Below, in pieces: positions 9,801 through 17,141 of a DNA stretch of 64,000 nucleotides (the stretch's first letter is position 1; each line of letters starts with the position of its first letter). The stretch is from Methylomonas sp. GTDB taxonomy: Bacteria > Pseudomonadota > Gammaproteobacteria > Methylococcales > Methylomonadaceae. The position numbers and the translations under genes are program-made. The notes under the pieces are model-generated. The model did not search any database and had not been told where the DNA came from. It was given only the letters and a program-made list of their open reading frames with translations. Location of the stretch: assembly GCF_023228165.1 (NCBI RefSeq), contig NZ_JALOBS010000003.1, forward strand, positions 124,001 to 188,000. Reading direction: 5' to 3'.

Positions 9801-9887
9801 GGACTGGTTTCATCGACGTTTTTAACCTTAATTTTATTGCCTATCCTGTATCAATTATTCGGGCAGGTTCGGGAGCAAGCCGCATGA
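6825..9887 (+). CDS. czcA: Heavy-metal efflux RND pump, CzcA/CusA family
   Basis: A 1020-residue proton-driven inner-membrane pump of the HME-RND family. The N-terminus shows the first membrane helix and FPEVSPTQVKIIVKANGMTP. The usual duplicated architecture of 12 helices and two periplasmic loops is present, with IGSTFMPTMDEGDIIV at the start of the second loop and AVLNGVVMVSYFNQL in the second half. The helix-IV signature (8001-8053) reads AIGMLVDGAVVVVEN, with an AIG lead-in like copper pumps and a DGA core like zinc/cobalt/nickel pumps, so the metal cannot be assigned. The start at 6825 has GGAG upstream and overlaps the czcB stop by one base. Confidence 0.93.
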   Translation: MSSLIRFALSQRLMMCLLVVLLAGSGYYAFKYIPIDAFPEVSPTQVKIIVKANGMTPEEVETRITAPIEVELLGIPHQTMLRSLAKYAITDITLDFEEGTDIYWARQQVAERLNGMWSNLPPGVQGGIAPMTTPLGEMFMFAIEGGDLSLMERRTLLDWVLRPALRTVPGVADVNALGGLVRSFEVVPNNMRMASRNINMNQLTAALQSNNRNDGAGRLTEGEEALIVRAEGRIKTEQDVRAIVIAQNNGQPIRVDDVAEVRIGALTRYGAVSKDGLGEAVTGVILSLRGANARQTVEHIEAKLADMQATLPEGVKVNVFYNRGVLVGKAVHTVTKALMEAIVLVVVLLILFLGDLRAALTVALALPMAALVTFILMKAFGMSANLMSLGGLAIAIGMLVDGAVVVVENIITQLADHEKAERLPRLHMIYRATREVAAPVTSGILIIIIVFLPLLTLQGLEGKLFGPVAMTIVFALSGSLILSLTVIPVLASFLLTHVSHEEPWLPRHLQRLYEPLLVWCMDNSKKIFITAGGLLVLTVIVFTRIGSTFMPTMDEGDIIVQLEKLPSITLQDSVKLDIQVQKNILEHIPEVETVVSRVGTDELGLDPMGLNETDTFLVLKPKDEWQAASKEDLIESIRRIMSHTPGIAFGFTQPIEMRVSEMLTGTRGDVAIKLFGTDLDMLNLKGEEIEALLHTIHGASDVFMRKNEGMQFLQLSIDRQAAGRFGLDADSIENMLRAQIEGVQLGIVQEGIKRTPLLLRGDSNTANFANLQITLPGGDHVPITALAKIQQVEGVVSIGREKGQRFVVIRSNVEGRDLVGFVEEARKLVAEKVSLPTGYRVEFGGQFENQQRAAARLSLVIPVSLGLIFLLLFTTFGSVRQAVLVLANIPMAMIGGVFALWASGEYLSVPASVGFIALLGIAVLNGVVMVSYFNQLCATGMAVSKVVIVGSARRLRPVLMTASIAAFGLIPLLFASGPGSEIQRPLAIVVTGGLVSSTFLTLILLPILYQLFGQVREQAA

Positions 9888-10189
9888 CGCACGAAGCTTA
9901 TCTGATAACCATCAATGTCTCTCCGGCACTAGAAGAGGCCATGGTCGACTGCCTCTTAACTTTTGAAACGGCACAGGGGTTTTCAAGTTTTCCGATTAAT
10001 GCGCACGACCACCGCAATCAGGGCCTATCGATTGCGGAACAAGTAACCGGCCGCCAGCGCAAAATTCGTTTTCAGATGTATATCGATAAAGAGGATGTCT
10101 CCGCATTTTTATCCAAAATAAAAGCAAACTTTGCCGGTACCGGGCTGCATTACTGGGTGGTGCCGGTACAGGAGCATGGCGAAATTTAG
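9884..10189 (+). CDS. DUF3240 family protein (PII-like fold expected)
   Basis: A 101-residue protein of the DUF3240 family, small ferredoxin-like proteins encoded next to metal RND pumps and considered PII-like. Characteristic segments are an N-terminal strand (YLITINVSPALEEAMVDCLL), a central DHRNQGLSIAEQVTGRQRKIRFQMYI and the C-terminal LHYWVVPVQEHGEI. The gene overlaps the czcA stop by four bases (ATGA), so it is made with the pump. A role as a metal- or nucleotide-responsive modulator of the pump is inference from context. Confidence 0.8.
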   Translation: MTHEAYLITINVSPALEEAMVDCLLTFETAQGFSSFPINAHDHRNQGLSIAEQVTGRQRKIRFQMYIDKEDVSAFLSKIKANFAGTGLHYWVVPVQEHGEI

Positions 10190-10290
10190 TCAAATCTTAA
10201 GCAGATTTTAAGTTTGAATGCTATGCTTTTCGAGGTGCCGTAATTTTTAGTTTTTGGTTGCGGGGAGTTATGTTTCTGCAGACATCCGAT

Positions 10291-11019
10291 ATGAATATTT
10301 TTTTAAGACGAATTCCTGCTAATACTCAGCATGCCGAAATATCCGAATTTGTCAGCCCTGCTCTGAAAACAGGCTTATTTAATAAAAGCGGGCAGATATT
10401 GAATATTGAAATTTTGGCTTTGCGGGATTCCCGGCTCGATTCGGTCGAATATCACGGTTTGGTGACTTTGGATTCAGAGTGGAGCGTTAAACGCGCTGTG
10501 AAGAATCTGAAAAATCGGCGGTTGAACGGGCGTTATGTATTGGTTAGACCGTATTATCATCGCAGTTGGAACAATGACCATCGCCAACAGCAAAAGCATA
10601 CCGACGACGCCGGCTTTTTAGAAAAGCGCCATGGTGATAGGCGTCGAGGTAAACATTTGGAAGTCATAAAAAACGTTTCCGATCAATTCAGTTCCAAGGA
10701 CGAATTTTGCAACGCGCTGCATCACCAGCAATTTCAGGTGACATTTATTGTGCCTGCTGAAATCGAGATGGCCGTGGCTGAATGTTTGGTAGGCTTTGAG
10801 ATTGAACACACCGACGCTTTGGGTGAGTTGGACTCGCCCGACCACCGCATTACCCGCTTTATGACCGAACTGGAAGGGCCGGAGAAAAAATCGCGCCGGT
10901 TTCAGTTTTTTGCCAGTAAATTGGTGATTGCCGAGGTTTTGGAAAAGATCAAAAGCCAATTTTCCAGTAAGAGCGTTTATTATTGGATAACCCCTGTCAT
11001 TGAGTTTGGGATTATTTGA
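10291..11019 (+). CDS. RRM-like domain fused to a DUF3240 domain
   Basis: A 242-residue two-domain protein. Residues 1-90 look like an RNA-recognition motif, with an RNP2-like strand MNIFLRRIPA and an RNP1-like strand EYHGLVTLD. A basic linker with DRRRGKHLE follows. The last ~100 residues repeat the DUF3240 pattern of the preceding gene (FQVTFIVPAEIEMAVAECLV, SPDHRITRFM, VYYWITPVIEFGII). I chose ATG 10291 because it aligns exactly with the start of the downstream paralogue (MIIFLRRIPA); an in-frame ATG at 10270 has GGGGAG only two bases upstream and cannot be excluded. It follows the DUF3240 gene by about 100 bp. Confidence 0.75.
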   Translation: MNIFLRRIPANTQHAEISEFVSPALKTGLFNKSGQILNIEILALRDSRLDSVEYHGLVTLDSEWSVKRAVKNLKNRRLNGRYVLVRPYYHRSWNNDHRQQQKHTDDAGFLEKRHGDRRRGKHLEVIKNVSDQFSSKDEFCNALHHQQFQVTFIVPAEIEMAVAECLVGFEIEHTDALGELDSPDHRITRFMTELEGPEKKSRRFQFFASKLVIAEVLEKIKSQFSSKSVYYWITPVIEFGII

Positions 11020-11042
11020 ATCGGCGAACATAAATATTTACG

Positions 11043-11477
11043 ATGATCATTTTCCTGAGACGGATACCCGCCACCACTCAACTCAGCGATCTGTTGGAAT
11101 TTATCAAGCCTGCAATAAAGGGTGGGCTTTTTAGAACGCCGGGTAGAATTTTAGATGTGTCGATTCTTGAATTGCAAGATAAGCGTTTTAGAGCACTGGA
11201 GTTTCACGGCTTGATTACCGTGGAGCCCGATGCGGTGGCCGTAAGAGCCATTAAACGCCTGAAAGGACAACGTTTTAAGGGTAAGTTGGTTGTTGTCAGG
11301 CAATACGTGCAAAGAGACTGGCACAACGATCCGCGCCAAAATCATAAAATAACCGTTACCCAACATTTGTCGGATCGACGCAAGGTCTGTCGCCGCCGCG
11401 GCAAGGATCTTGAGCTGGTGCGCGATATTTCCGAAAATTTTAGTAGTAGCGGGGACTTTGTCCGTAAAAATATTTAA
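11043..11477 (+). CDS. RRM-like single-domain protein, paralogue of the preceding fusion
   Basis: A 144-residue protein aligning along its length with the N-terminal part of the upstream fusion: MIIFLRRIPATTQ, LEFHGLITVEPD as the RNP1-like strand, RAIKRLKGQRFKGKLVVVRQY, then the basic tail RRKVCRRRGKDLELVRDISENFSS. It ends where the fusion continues into DUF3240, so one gene probably arose from the other by duplication and gain or loss of the C-terminal domain. The very basic tail would suit nucleic-acid binding. The gene starts 23 bp after the fusion and has no clear ribosome-binding site, which suggests coupled expression. Confidence 0.72.
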   Translation: MIIFLRRIPATTQLSDLLEFIKPAIKGGLFRTPGRILDVSILELQDKRFRALEFHGLITVEPDAVAVRAIKRLKGQRFKGKLVVVRQYVQRDWHNDPRQNHKITVTQHLSDRRKVCRRRGKDLELVRDISENFSSSGDFVRKNI

Positions 11478-11534
11478 AATTCTTCCGACTTAAAATGCTC
11501 GGTACGGGAAGCCTGCTAAAGTCCGATTTTAAAT

Positions 11535-13412
11535 TTATCGATTCGCTTTGACTATGCCTAGTTTTTGCATGCGGTAGCGCAGGGTGCTGGGTTTCAGGTC
11601 GAGTCTAGTCGCCGCCCCGTTGGGGCCTTCAATAACCCAGCGGGTTTGCTCGAGCACGCCGAGAATGTGTTCGCGTGCTATCGAATCGAGACTGGAATTG
11701 CTGCTTTGAGCGGATTTTAGCGCGGTCTGGTCAGTACCGGCCGGAAACTGGTCCGGGTCGATTTCCAGGGTCGGCCCATCGGCGAGGATGATGGCACGCT
11801 CTATGATGTTTTCCAGTTCGCGGATATTGCCAGGCCAGTGGTAATCTTGCAAACGTTGCAAGGATTTAGCGCTGATAGCTATTATTTTCTTGCCGATTTT
11901 CGGCGCGAATTTGCCGATCAGAAACTCCACCAGCAAGGGAATATCTTCCAGTCGTTCGCGTAACGGCGGCGTGGTGACGGGGAAGACATTCAGCCGGTAA
12001 AATAGGTCCTCGCGGAAGTTTTTTTCCGCAACTTCCCGCAGTAAATTGCGGTTGGTGGCGGTAATCACCCTGACATTCATCTTAATCGAGGTTTGCCCCC
12101 CGACCCGCTCGAATTCGCGCTCCTGAATCACCCGCAATAGTTTCACCTGAATATCCGCCGGAATCTCGCCCACTTCATCCAGAAACAAGGTGCCGCCCTC
12201 TGCTAATTCGAATCGGCCGATACGTTTATTAACCGCGCCGGTGAAGGCGCCTTTTTCGTGGCCGAACAATTCGCTCTCGATCAAATTAGACGGCAGTGCC
12301 GCACAGTTGATTTTGATCAAGGGCCGACTTTTACGCTTGCTGGCGGAATGGATGGCTCGGGCAATCAGTTCCTTGCCTGTGCCGGATTCGCCTTGGATTA
12401 AAACCGAGGCGTCCGTCAGCGCGACTCGTTGCACTTGATTTAATAAAGACCGTAGCGCCGGACTGCGGCCGACGATCTCGTCGAAATTATGCGCCGACTT
12501 GATTTCCTCCTGCAGGTACTGGTTTTGCGCCTTTAGCCTGGCTTGCTCCTGTTCCATCAACACCCGCTCGGTAATGTCGATAAACATGGTATGCAGGAAT
12601 TGGCCGCCGGGGTCGACTTTCGACCACCATTGGATCCAGATTGGCCGGCCATTATCCTGGCGGCGTAATTCCAGCACCACTCCTGCGCTGTCGGTACCTT
12701 CTTCGACCGAAGCAAAAGCCGCCCGCAGACGGGCTTGAGCTTCGGGCGTATCGGGCACCAGGGAAATTCCCCGTATGTCCGGCACTTGCTTGGGTGAGAT
12801 GCCCAGGATGCGCAGTGCGGCATGGTTGGCTTGCAGAAAACGGGTATCCCTGTCTTCGTGCACATAGGCGATTGGGGCCTCGTCGAATAGTGTCCGAAAA
12901 CGTTGTTCACTCAGCCGCAATTGCTCTTCCATGCGCAGCCGGTTCAGTTCGGCGGCAGCCCGAACCGCAAATATTTTGAAGGTATAGAGCAGCCGGGATT
13001 GTTCCGGCATGGCTTTTTGATCGAACAGCGCCAGATGGCCGAGAATCCGGCCGTCGTTATCCTGCAGAGGTACGCCCAAGTAACTTTCCACACCCTGTTC
13101 TTGCGGGAATTTCTTGCTAAGGTCGGATGGGTAGTGGCACAGGTTACCGCGTAACACGTCCTCGCACGGGGTACCGGGCAGATCCCATTCCTGCTGTTCC
13201 AGAAAGCCACCTTCGGTCCAGAAGGCCAGGGATCTTACCCGGGTTTTGGCCTCGGTAAATTCCGCAATAAAACCGTTGGATACGTCGGTGGCCAGGCACA
13301 GGTTACGCACCAGCGAACGCAAAAAGTCTTCTCCGGTGGTCTGTACTGTACCTTCGACGACAGTCTGCAATATCGATAATTCCGATGAATCAATAGCTTG
13401 CATAAATGACAT
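11535..13412 (-). CDS. Sigma-54-dependent activator with GAF and PAS sensor domains
   Basis: A ~625-residue enhancer-binding protein. The order is an N-terminal GAF-like domain (about residues 10-160), a PAS domain (about 170-285, RFRTLFDEAPIAYV), then an AAA+ sigma-54 interaction domain with Walker A GESGTGKE, the sigma-54 contact loop GAFTGA and Walker B GGTLFLDEVGEIP. A C-terminal Fis-type HTH (ATRLDLKPSTLRYRMQKLG) completes it. There is no response-regulator receiver domain, so it senses a ligand or redox signal directly. The start is 13412 (MSFMQAIDSS) or 13403; neither has a clear ribosome-binding site. It is divergent from the bufferin cluster, whose first gene has a -24/-12 promoter, so it is the likely activator of that cluster. 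Confidence 0.9.
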   Translation of the reverse strand: MSFMQAIDSSELSILQTVVEGTVQTTGEDFLRSLVRNLCLATDVSNGFIAEFTEAKTRVRSLAFWTEGGFLEQQEWDLPGTPCEDVLRGNLCHYPSDLSKKFPQEQGVESYLGVPLQDNDGRILGHLALFDQKAMPEQSRLLYTFKIFAVRAAAELNRLRMEEQLRLSEQRFRTLFDEAPIAYVHEDRDTRFLQANHAALRILGISPKQVPDIRGISLVPDTPEAQARLRAAFASVEEGTDSAGVVLELRRQDNGRPIWIQWWSKVDPGGQFLHTMFIDITERVLMEQEQARLKAQNQYLQEEIKSAHNFDEIVGRSPALRSLLNQVQRVALTDASVLIQGESGTGKELIARAIHSASKRKSRPLIKINCAALPSNLIESELFGHEKGAFTGAVNKRIGRFELAEGGTLFLDEVGEIPADIQVKLLRVIQEREFERVGGQTSIKMNVRVITATNRNLLREVAEKNFREDLFYRLNVFPVTTPPLRERLEDIPLLVEFLIGKFAPKIGKKIIAISAKSLQRLQDYHWPGNIRELENIIERAIILADGPTLEIDPDQFPAGTDQTALKSAQSSNSSLDSIAREHILGVLEQTRWVIEGPNGAATRLDLKPSTLRYRMQKLGIVKANR

Positions 13413-13530
13413 TGAGCCGGGTGGCGGGCGGCAAAAGTAGCCGGACCTCGGTCGGCATTTTAGCCGTCTACAGCAAAGCAAGCCACCATATTTAGCGGAT
13501 CCCGCAAATATTAGCGGCTTCGCGTTGTGG

Positions 13531-13547
13531 GTTCCCGGTGGGGGAAC
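13531..13547. promoter_or_regulatory. Inverted repeat, candidate activator binding site
   Basis: GTTCCC (13531-13536) and GGGAAC (13542-13547) form an exact inverted repeat with a 5-base spacer. It lies about 45 bp upstream of the -24 element and between the divergent regulator and bufferin genes, the usual place for a sigma-54 activator to bind. The assignment is inferred from position and symmetry. Confidence 0.45.
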
Positions 13548-13591
13548 GCCGAACAAAACTTAATATACTGATTTTATTGGGATTTTATAGC

Positions 13592-13607
13592 TGGCATAAC
13601 GATTGCT
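13592..13607 (+). promoter_or_regulatory. Sigma-54 (-24/-12) promoter of the bufferin cluster
   Basis: TGGCATAACGATTGCT matches the sigma-54 consensus TGGCAC-N5-TTGCW at all but one position, with GG and GC exactly ten bases apart. It lies 70 bp upstream of the first precursor start codon at 13678 and points toward it. Confidence 0.8.
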
Positions 13608-13677
13608 CTATTTCAGCTGTCCCACAGTCATTGCTGTCGGGATAACAACCCCTTTTTTGACTTATTGGAGAACACGC

Positions 13678-13953
13678 ATGACACACCCTAACACTGTCGT
13701 ATCCACCGCTCTGGCATCCATACTCGCACTCGGCGCTTTAGGTATGCAGGCGGATGCATTTGCAGCCGAAAAGCCAGACCTCGAAAAATGCTACGGCGTC
13801 GCCAAAGCCGGTAAAAACGATTGTAAAACGCTTTCTAACGCCTGCGCCGGGCACGCCAGCATGGACAATCAAAAAGATGCCTTTATCGCCCTGCCCGCCG
13901 GCACCTGCGAGCGTATCGTCGGCGGCAGTCTGGAAGCCCCGGCCGCCATGTAG
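13678..13953 (+). CDS. bufA1: Bufferin precursor peptide, DUF2282 family (first copy)
   Basis: A 91-residue RiPP precursor. A Sec signal peptide (to about FAAE, residue 31) is followed by a core with four cysteines at 38, 49, 56 and 77 in the DUF2282 pattern KCYGVAKAGKNDC, ACAGHA and GTCERIVGGS. In described bufferins the MNIO enzyme modifies the inner cysteines and the peptide is exported, giving copper tolerance. Start 13678 has GGAG upstream. It is the first gene after the -24/-12 promoter. The modifying enzymes lie 1.5 kb downstream, separated by a beta-propeller gene and a second precursor. The symbol follows the published bufferin naming and is assigned by family. Confidence 0.88.
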   Translation: MTHPNTVVSTALASILALGALGMQADAFAAEKPDLEKCYGVAKAGKNDCKTLSNACAGHASMDNQKDAFIALPAGTCERIVGGSLEAPAAM

Positions 13954-13989
13954 CGATTAGTATGGCATTCCTTTCCTTACTTATTTCAA

Positions 13990-15096
13990 ATGAATATTAT
14001 GAAAAACAGAATTAAATATGCGGCAATTGCAGCCTGCATCGCCGTAGCCCTGCCGGCGGTGGTCAGCGCCGATTCTCGCGATGTCAACGACATGGTTTAT
14101 ACCCTTTCCAATAACCCCGAGCAAAACGAAGTATTGGTTTTTGAGCGCTACAGCAACGGCCATATGGAAGCGGCCGGTAGCTATCCGACGGGTGGCGTCG
14201 GCACCGGTGCCGGCCTGGGTAATCAAGGAGCGCTGGCGCTAAGCGACAACAAGCGTTACTTGTTTGCAGTCAATGCGGGCAGTAATGATTTGTCGGTGTT
14301 TCGCATCGAGCGGGACGGGCTCAGACTGGTTGACCGGGTTGCGGAAAAGGGCTTAACGCCGGTCAGTGTTACCGCTAGCCATGATCGGGTCTATGTAGTG
14401 AATTCAGGCGACGATTCTATCTTCGGTTATGAATTCAATCACCGTACCGGCAAGTTGAAAGCTTTGCCAAAATCCTACCGTAAGCTTAGCGCGGACGGCA
14501 GCAGCCCCGCGCAAATCAGCTTTGATCGTGACGCGGAAACCTTGGTGGTAACCGAAAAAGCCACCAATAAGATCACCAGCTTCTCGTTGAATGACGACGG
14601 TATTCCCCGCCAGCGACATGTCATCGATTCAGCCGGCGTAACGCCGTTTGGATTTTCCTTCGGCAAACGCGACCGGTTTTTCGTCTCGGAAGCGCAAGCC
14701 GGTGCCGTCAATGGCGCCACCGTTTCCGCTTATACGCTCCGGCATGACGGCACGGCCCAATTGATCGATGGCGCCATCGCGGTCGGCCAAACCGCCGCTT
14801 GTTGGTTGGTCACCACGCCCAATGGCAAACTGGCCTTTACCGCGGATACCCCTGCTAGTGCGATTTCGGCCTTCGCTATCGACCGTTCCGGGCATTTGTC
14901 ATTGTTGAACTCGAAGGCGGCTGAAGAAATCAGGCCGACCGATCTGGCCATGGCGCCGGATGGTTCGGTGCTTTACACCCTCAGCGGCGGTGATCAAAGC
15001 ATAGGGATTTACCGTGTCAATAAAGCCGGTGCCCTTAACAAGTTGGACAGCTTCGATAATCTGCCGGCCGGCGTCACCGGTCTGGTGGTGCGATAG
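13990..15096 (+). CDS. Secreted beta-propeller protein, lactonase-like
   Basis: A 368-residue exported protein of the 7-bladed lactonase/YncE-like propeller group. After a signal peptide (about residues 1-27, ending VVSADS) it shows repeated blades of the form KRYLFAVNAGSNDLSVFRIERDG, RVYVVNSGDDSIFGYEFNHR and SVLYTLSGGDQSIGIYRVNK. The family includes 6-phosphogluconolactonases and many periplasmic proteins of unknown role; no catalytic function can be claimed. It sits between two bufferin precursors on the same strand, 37 bp after the first, so it is co-transcribed and may act in the periplasm with the mature peptide. This is inference from position. Confidence 0.82.
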   Translation: MNIMKNRIKYAAIAACIAVALPAVVSADSRDVNDMVYTLSNNPEQNEVLVFERYSNGHMEAAGSYPTGGVGTGAGLGNQGALALSDNKRYLFAVNAGSNDLSVFRIERDGLRLVDRVAEKGLTPVSVTASHDRVYVVNSGDDSIFGYEFNHRTGKLKALPKSYRKLSADGSSPAQISFDRDAETLVVTEKATNKITSFSLNDDGIPRQRHVIDSAGVTPFGFSFGKRDRFFVSEAQAGAVNGATVSAYTLRHDGTAQLIDGAIAVGQTAACWLVTTPNGKLAFTADTPASAISAFAIDRSGHLSLLNSKAAEEIRPTDLAMAPDGSVLYTLSGGDQSIGIYRVNKAGALNKLDSFDNLPAGVTGLVVR

Positions 15097-15210
15097 CAAT
15101 GCATTCGGCCCGAGGCGTTCCGTTCAGGTGGGCTTCAGTTGCAGTGAACGGTATGGCGGAGTGCATACGGGCCGAGACAAGCATTTACAAAGTGTTTTTG
15201 GAGATTACCG

Positions 15211-15477
15211 ATGAGAAATTCCAATACCATGATAACCGCCGGTTTGGCTGCGGCGATTGCTTTGGGCATGCAAGCCGAGGCCCTTGCCAACGAAATACCC
15301 GGCCGGGAGAAATGTTACGGCATTGTCAAAGCAGGCAAGAGTGATTGCAGAACCGTTTTTACCGCTTGCGCGGGACACGCATTCGCCGACCATCAGACGG
15401 ATGGTTTTGTCGTCCTGCCGGCGGGTACCCGCGAGCGTATCGTCGGCGGCAGCCTGACAGGTCCCACTGGCAAGTAA
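15211..15477 (+). CDS. Bufferin precursor peptide, DUF2282 family (second copy, three cysteines)
   Basis: An 88-residue paralogue of the first precursor, with a signal peptide (about residues 1-27) and core motifs KCYGIVKAGKSDC, ACAGHA and GTRERIVGGS. Cysteines are at 35, 46 and 53. The position of the fourth is Arg74, encoded by CGC at 15430-15432, one base from the TGC expected at that site. Start 15211 has GGAG seven bases upstream. The gene ends six bases before the MNIO gene, so it is the precursor most directly linked to the enzymes. It may be a variant substrate, or a copy losing function. Confidence 0.85.
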   Translation: MRNSNTMITAGLAAAIALGMQAEALANEIPGREKCYGIVKAGKSDCRTVFTACAGHAFADHQTDGFVVLPAGTRERIVGGSLTGPTGK

Positions 15478-15483
15478 ACAGAG

Positions 15484-16371
15484 ATGGCTATGATTCAATC
15501 GCATCGAAACCCGCAAACCCGTTACACGGACGCTGCCATTCCAGCTTGCGCCGGCGTCGGGTTGCGCTCGCAACACTATCTCGACGCCTTGCACAGTCCG
15601 ATTAGAACGGGTTGGCTGGAAGTGCACAGCGAAAATTATTTCGGTAAAGGCGGGGCGCCGTTGTCATATTTGGAAGCGATCCGGGCCGATTATCCGCTTA
15701 GCCTGCATGGGGTGGGGATGTCGTTGGGTTCTGTGGACGAACTGGACGGTCGGCACCTGCGGCAGCTTAAGGATTTGATTGCGCGGATCGAGCCGGGATT
15801 GGTATCGGAGCATTTAGCCTGGAGTTCGTTTGCCGGGCGGTATTTGAACGATCTGGCCCCTGTTCCCTATACGGACACGGCATTGGCGCATGTAGCGGCA
15901 CGGGTTTCCCGGGTGCAGGATTGTCTGGGCAGGCAAATTCTACTTGAAAATCCTTCCAGTTATCTCGAGTACCGGTTTTCAACTTACCGCGAAACGGAAT
16001 TCCTCAACCAATTGGCTAAGCAGACCGGTTGCGGTATTTTGCTGGATGTTAACAATGCCTACCTATCCTGCCAAAACCATGGCTGGGATGCCTCGGCCTA
16101 TTTACATGACATTGATGCGGCGCGGGTGGCGGAAATACATCTGGCGGGCCACAGCCAGAACCCTGCCGGAGAAGGCGGCGTTTTGATCGATACCCACGAC
16201 GGCCCGGTGTGCGAGGCGGTCTGGCAACTCTACCAAACCGCGATACGGATCATGGGGCGTCGCCCCACCTTGATCGAGTGGGATGCGGATTTACCGGCTT
16301 GGCGACTTTTAATTGACGAGGCCGGGCGAGCGGACACTTACCTGAGGCAGGGCTATGCACAGGCTGCGTGA
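15484..16371 (+). CDS. bufB: DUF692 multinuclear iron-dependent oxidase (MNIO), bufferin-modifying
   Basis: A 295-residue TIM-barrel iron enzyme of the MbnB/BufB family that oxidatively modifies cysteines in the precursor peptide. Expected ligand-bearing motifs are intact: WLEVHSENYF (Glu46, His48, Glu50), LSLHGVGMSL (His75), SEHLAWS (Glu109, His110), LLENPSSYL (Glu155), LDVNNAYLS (Asp188, Asn190), EIHLAGH (His219, His223), DTHDG (Asp236-Asp239) and LIEWD (Glu265). The start is 15484 or 15490. Its end overlaps the partner gene at 16355 by 17 bases, so the two are translationally coupled, as usual for this pair. Confidence 0.92.
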   Translation: MAMIQSHRNPQTRYTDAAIPACAGVGLRSQHYLDALHSPIRTGWLEVHSENYFGKGGAPLSYLEAIRADYPLSLHGVGMSLGSVDELDGRHLRQLKDLIARIEPGLVSEHLAWSSFAGRYLNDLAPVPYTDTALAHVAARVSRVQDCLGRQILLENPSSYLEYRFSTYRETEFLNQLAKQTGCGILLDVNNAYLSCQNHGWDASAYLHDIDAARVAEIHLAGHSQNPAGEGGVLIDTHDGPVCEAVWQLYQTAIRIMGRRPTLIEWDADLPAWRLLIDEAGRADTYLRQGYAQAA

Positions 16372-17125
16372 TACCCAGCGGGATTTTGCCCGGTTCGTGT
16401 TTCGGGAATCCGACCTGGTCCCGGACGACATCGTAGCTAACGGTTTGGCGGTTGAGCAACGAATGGCCATTTACCGCAATAACACTTTGGCCGGACTGAC
16501 CGAGGCCTTGCGGGAGTTGTATCCGGTCGTCAACCGCTTGGTGGGCGACGATTTTTTCAAACGGCTCGCGTTGGCGTATCTGGATAGCCGGCCGCCAAAA
16601 TCCGCCTGCCTGCTGCAGTTCGGCGCCGAGTTCGCGGTGCTGATAGCCGAGTTTGCCGATGCCCGAAGCTTGGCGTATTTGCCGGACATCGCCCGACTGG
16701 AATGGCTTTTTAACGAGGCTTACCATGCAGAGAATATCTCACCGCTGGCGTTGTCGGACTTGGCGCGCGTCGATCCGGCCGACTATGCCAGACTGGCTTT
16801 TAAGTTACATCCGAGCGTCAGGCTGGCGGCATCGCTGTATCCGATAGATCGTATCTGGCTTAGTAATCAGTCCGATTATACCGGCGATGGACTGATCGAT
16901 CTGAACCAAGGCGGCTGTCGGTTGTTGCTGTTCCGTCCGGAAACGGACGTGATCATGAACCGTGTCGGCGAAGCGCATTTTCAGTGCCTGTCCGCGCTGG
17001 CTGCCGGCATCAGTTTGGTGCGCGCGGTCGAAGCCGTCATGACCAATTGGCCCGATTTTGCGGTGGGCGACCTGTTACGGGATGGCTTATCGCAAGGATT
17101 GCTGACCGATTTTTACTTTATATAA
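16355..17125 (+). CDS. bufC: DUF2063 partner protein of the MNIO enzyme
   Basis: A 256-residue protein with the DUF2063 domain at the N-terminus (about residues 5-95: RDFARFVFRESD, MAIYRNNTLAGLTEALRELYPVV, DDFFKRLALAYLDSRPP) and a second helical/beta region after it. In characterised systems the equivalent subunit (MbnC, BufC) binds the precursor and presents it to the MNIO. The older annotation as a putative DNA-binding domain is not supported by the context. It overlaps bufB by 17 bases and is followed 17 bp later by doxX. Confidence 0.88.
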   Translation: MHRLRDTQRDFARFVFRESDLVPDDIVANGLAVEQRMAIYRNNTLAGLTEALRELYPVVNRLVGDDFFKRLALAYLDSRPPKSACLLQFGAEFAVLIAEFADARSLAYLPDIARLEWLFNEAYHAENISPLALSDLARVDPADYARLAFKLHPSVRLAASLYPIDRIWLSNQSDYTGDGLIDLNQGGCRLLLFRPETDVIMNRVGEAHFQCLSALAAGISLVRAVEAVMTNWPDFAVGDLLRDGLSQGLLTDFYFI

Positions 17126-17141
17126 TTTAGGACCTTAGATT

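Noticed and set aside
16355..17125. DNA-binding protein, from the older DUF2063 label
   Set aside because: Its coupling to the MNIO gene and known partner proteins point to a peptide-presenting subunit instead.
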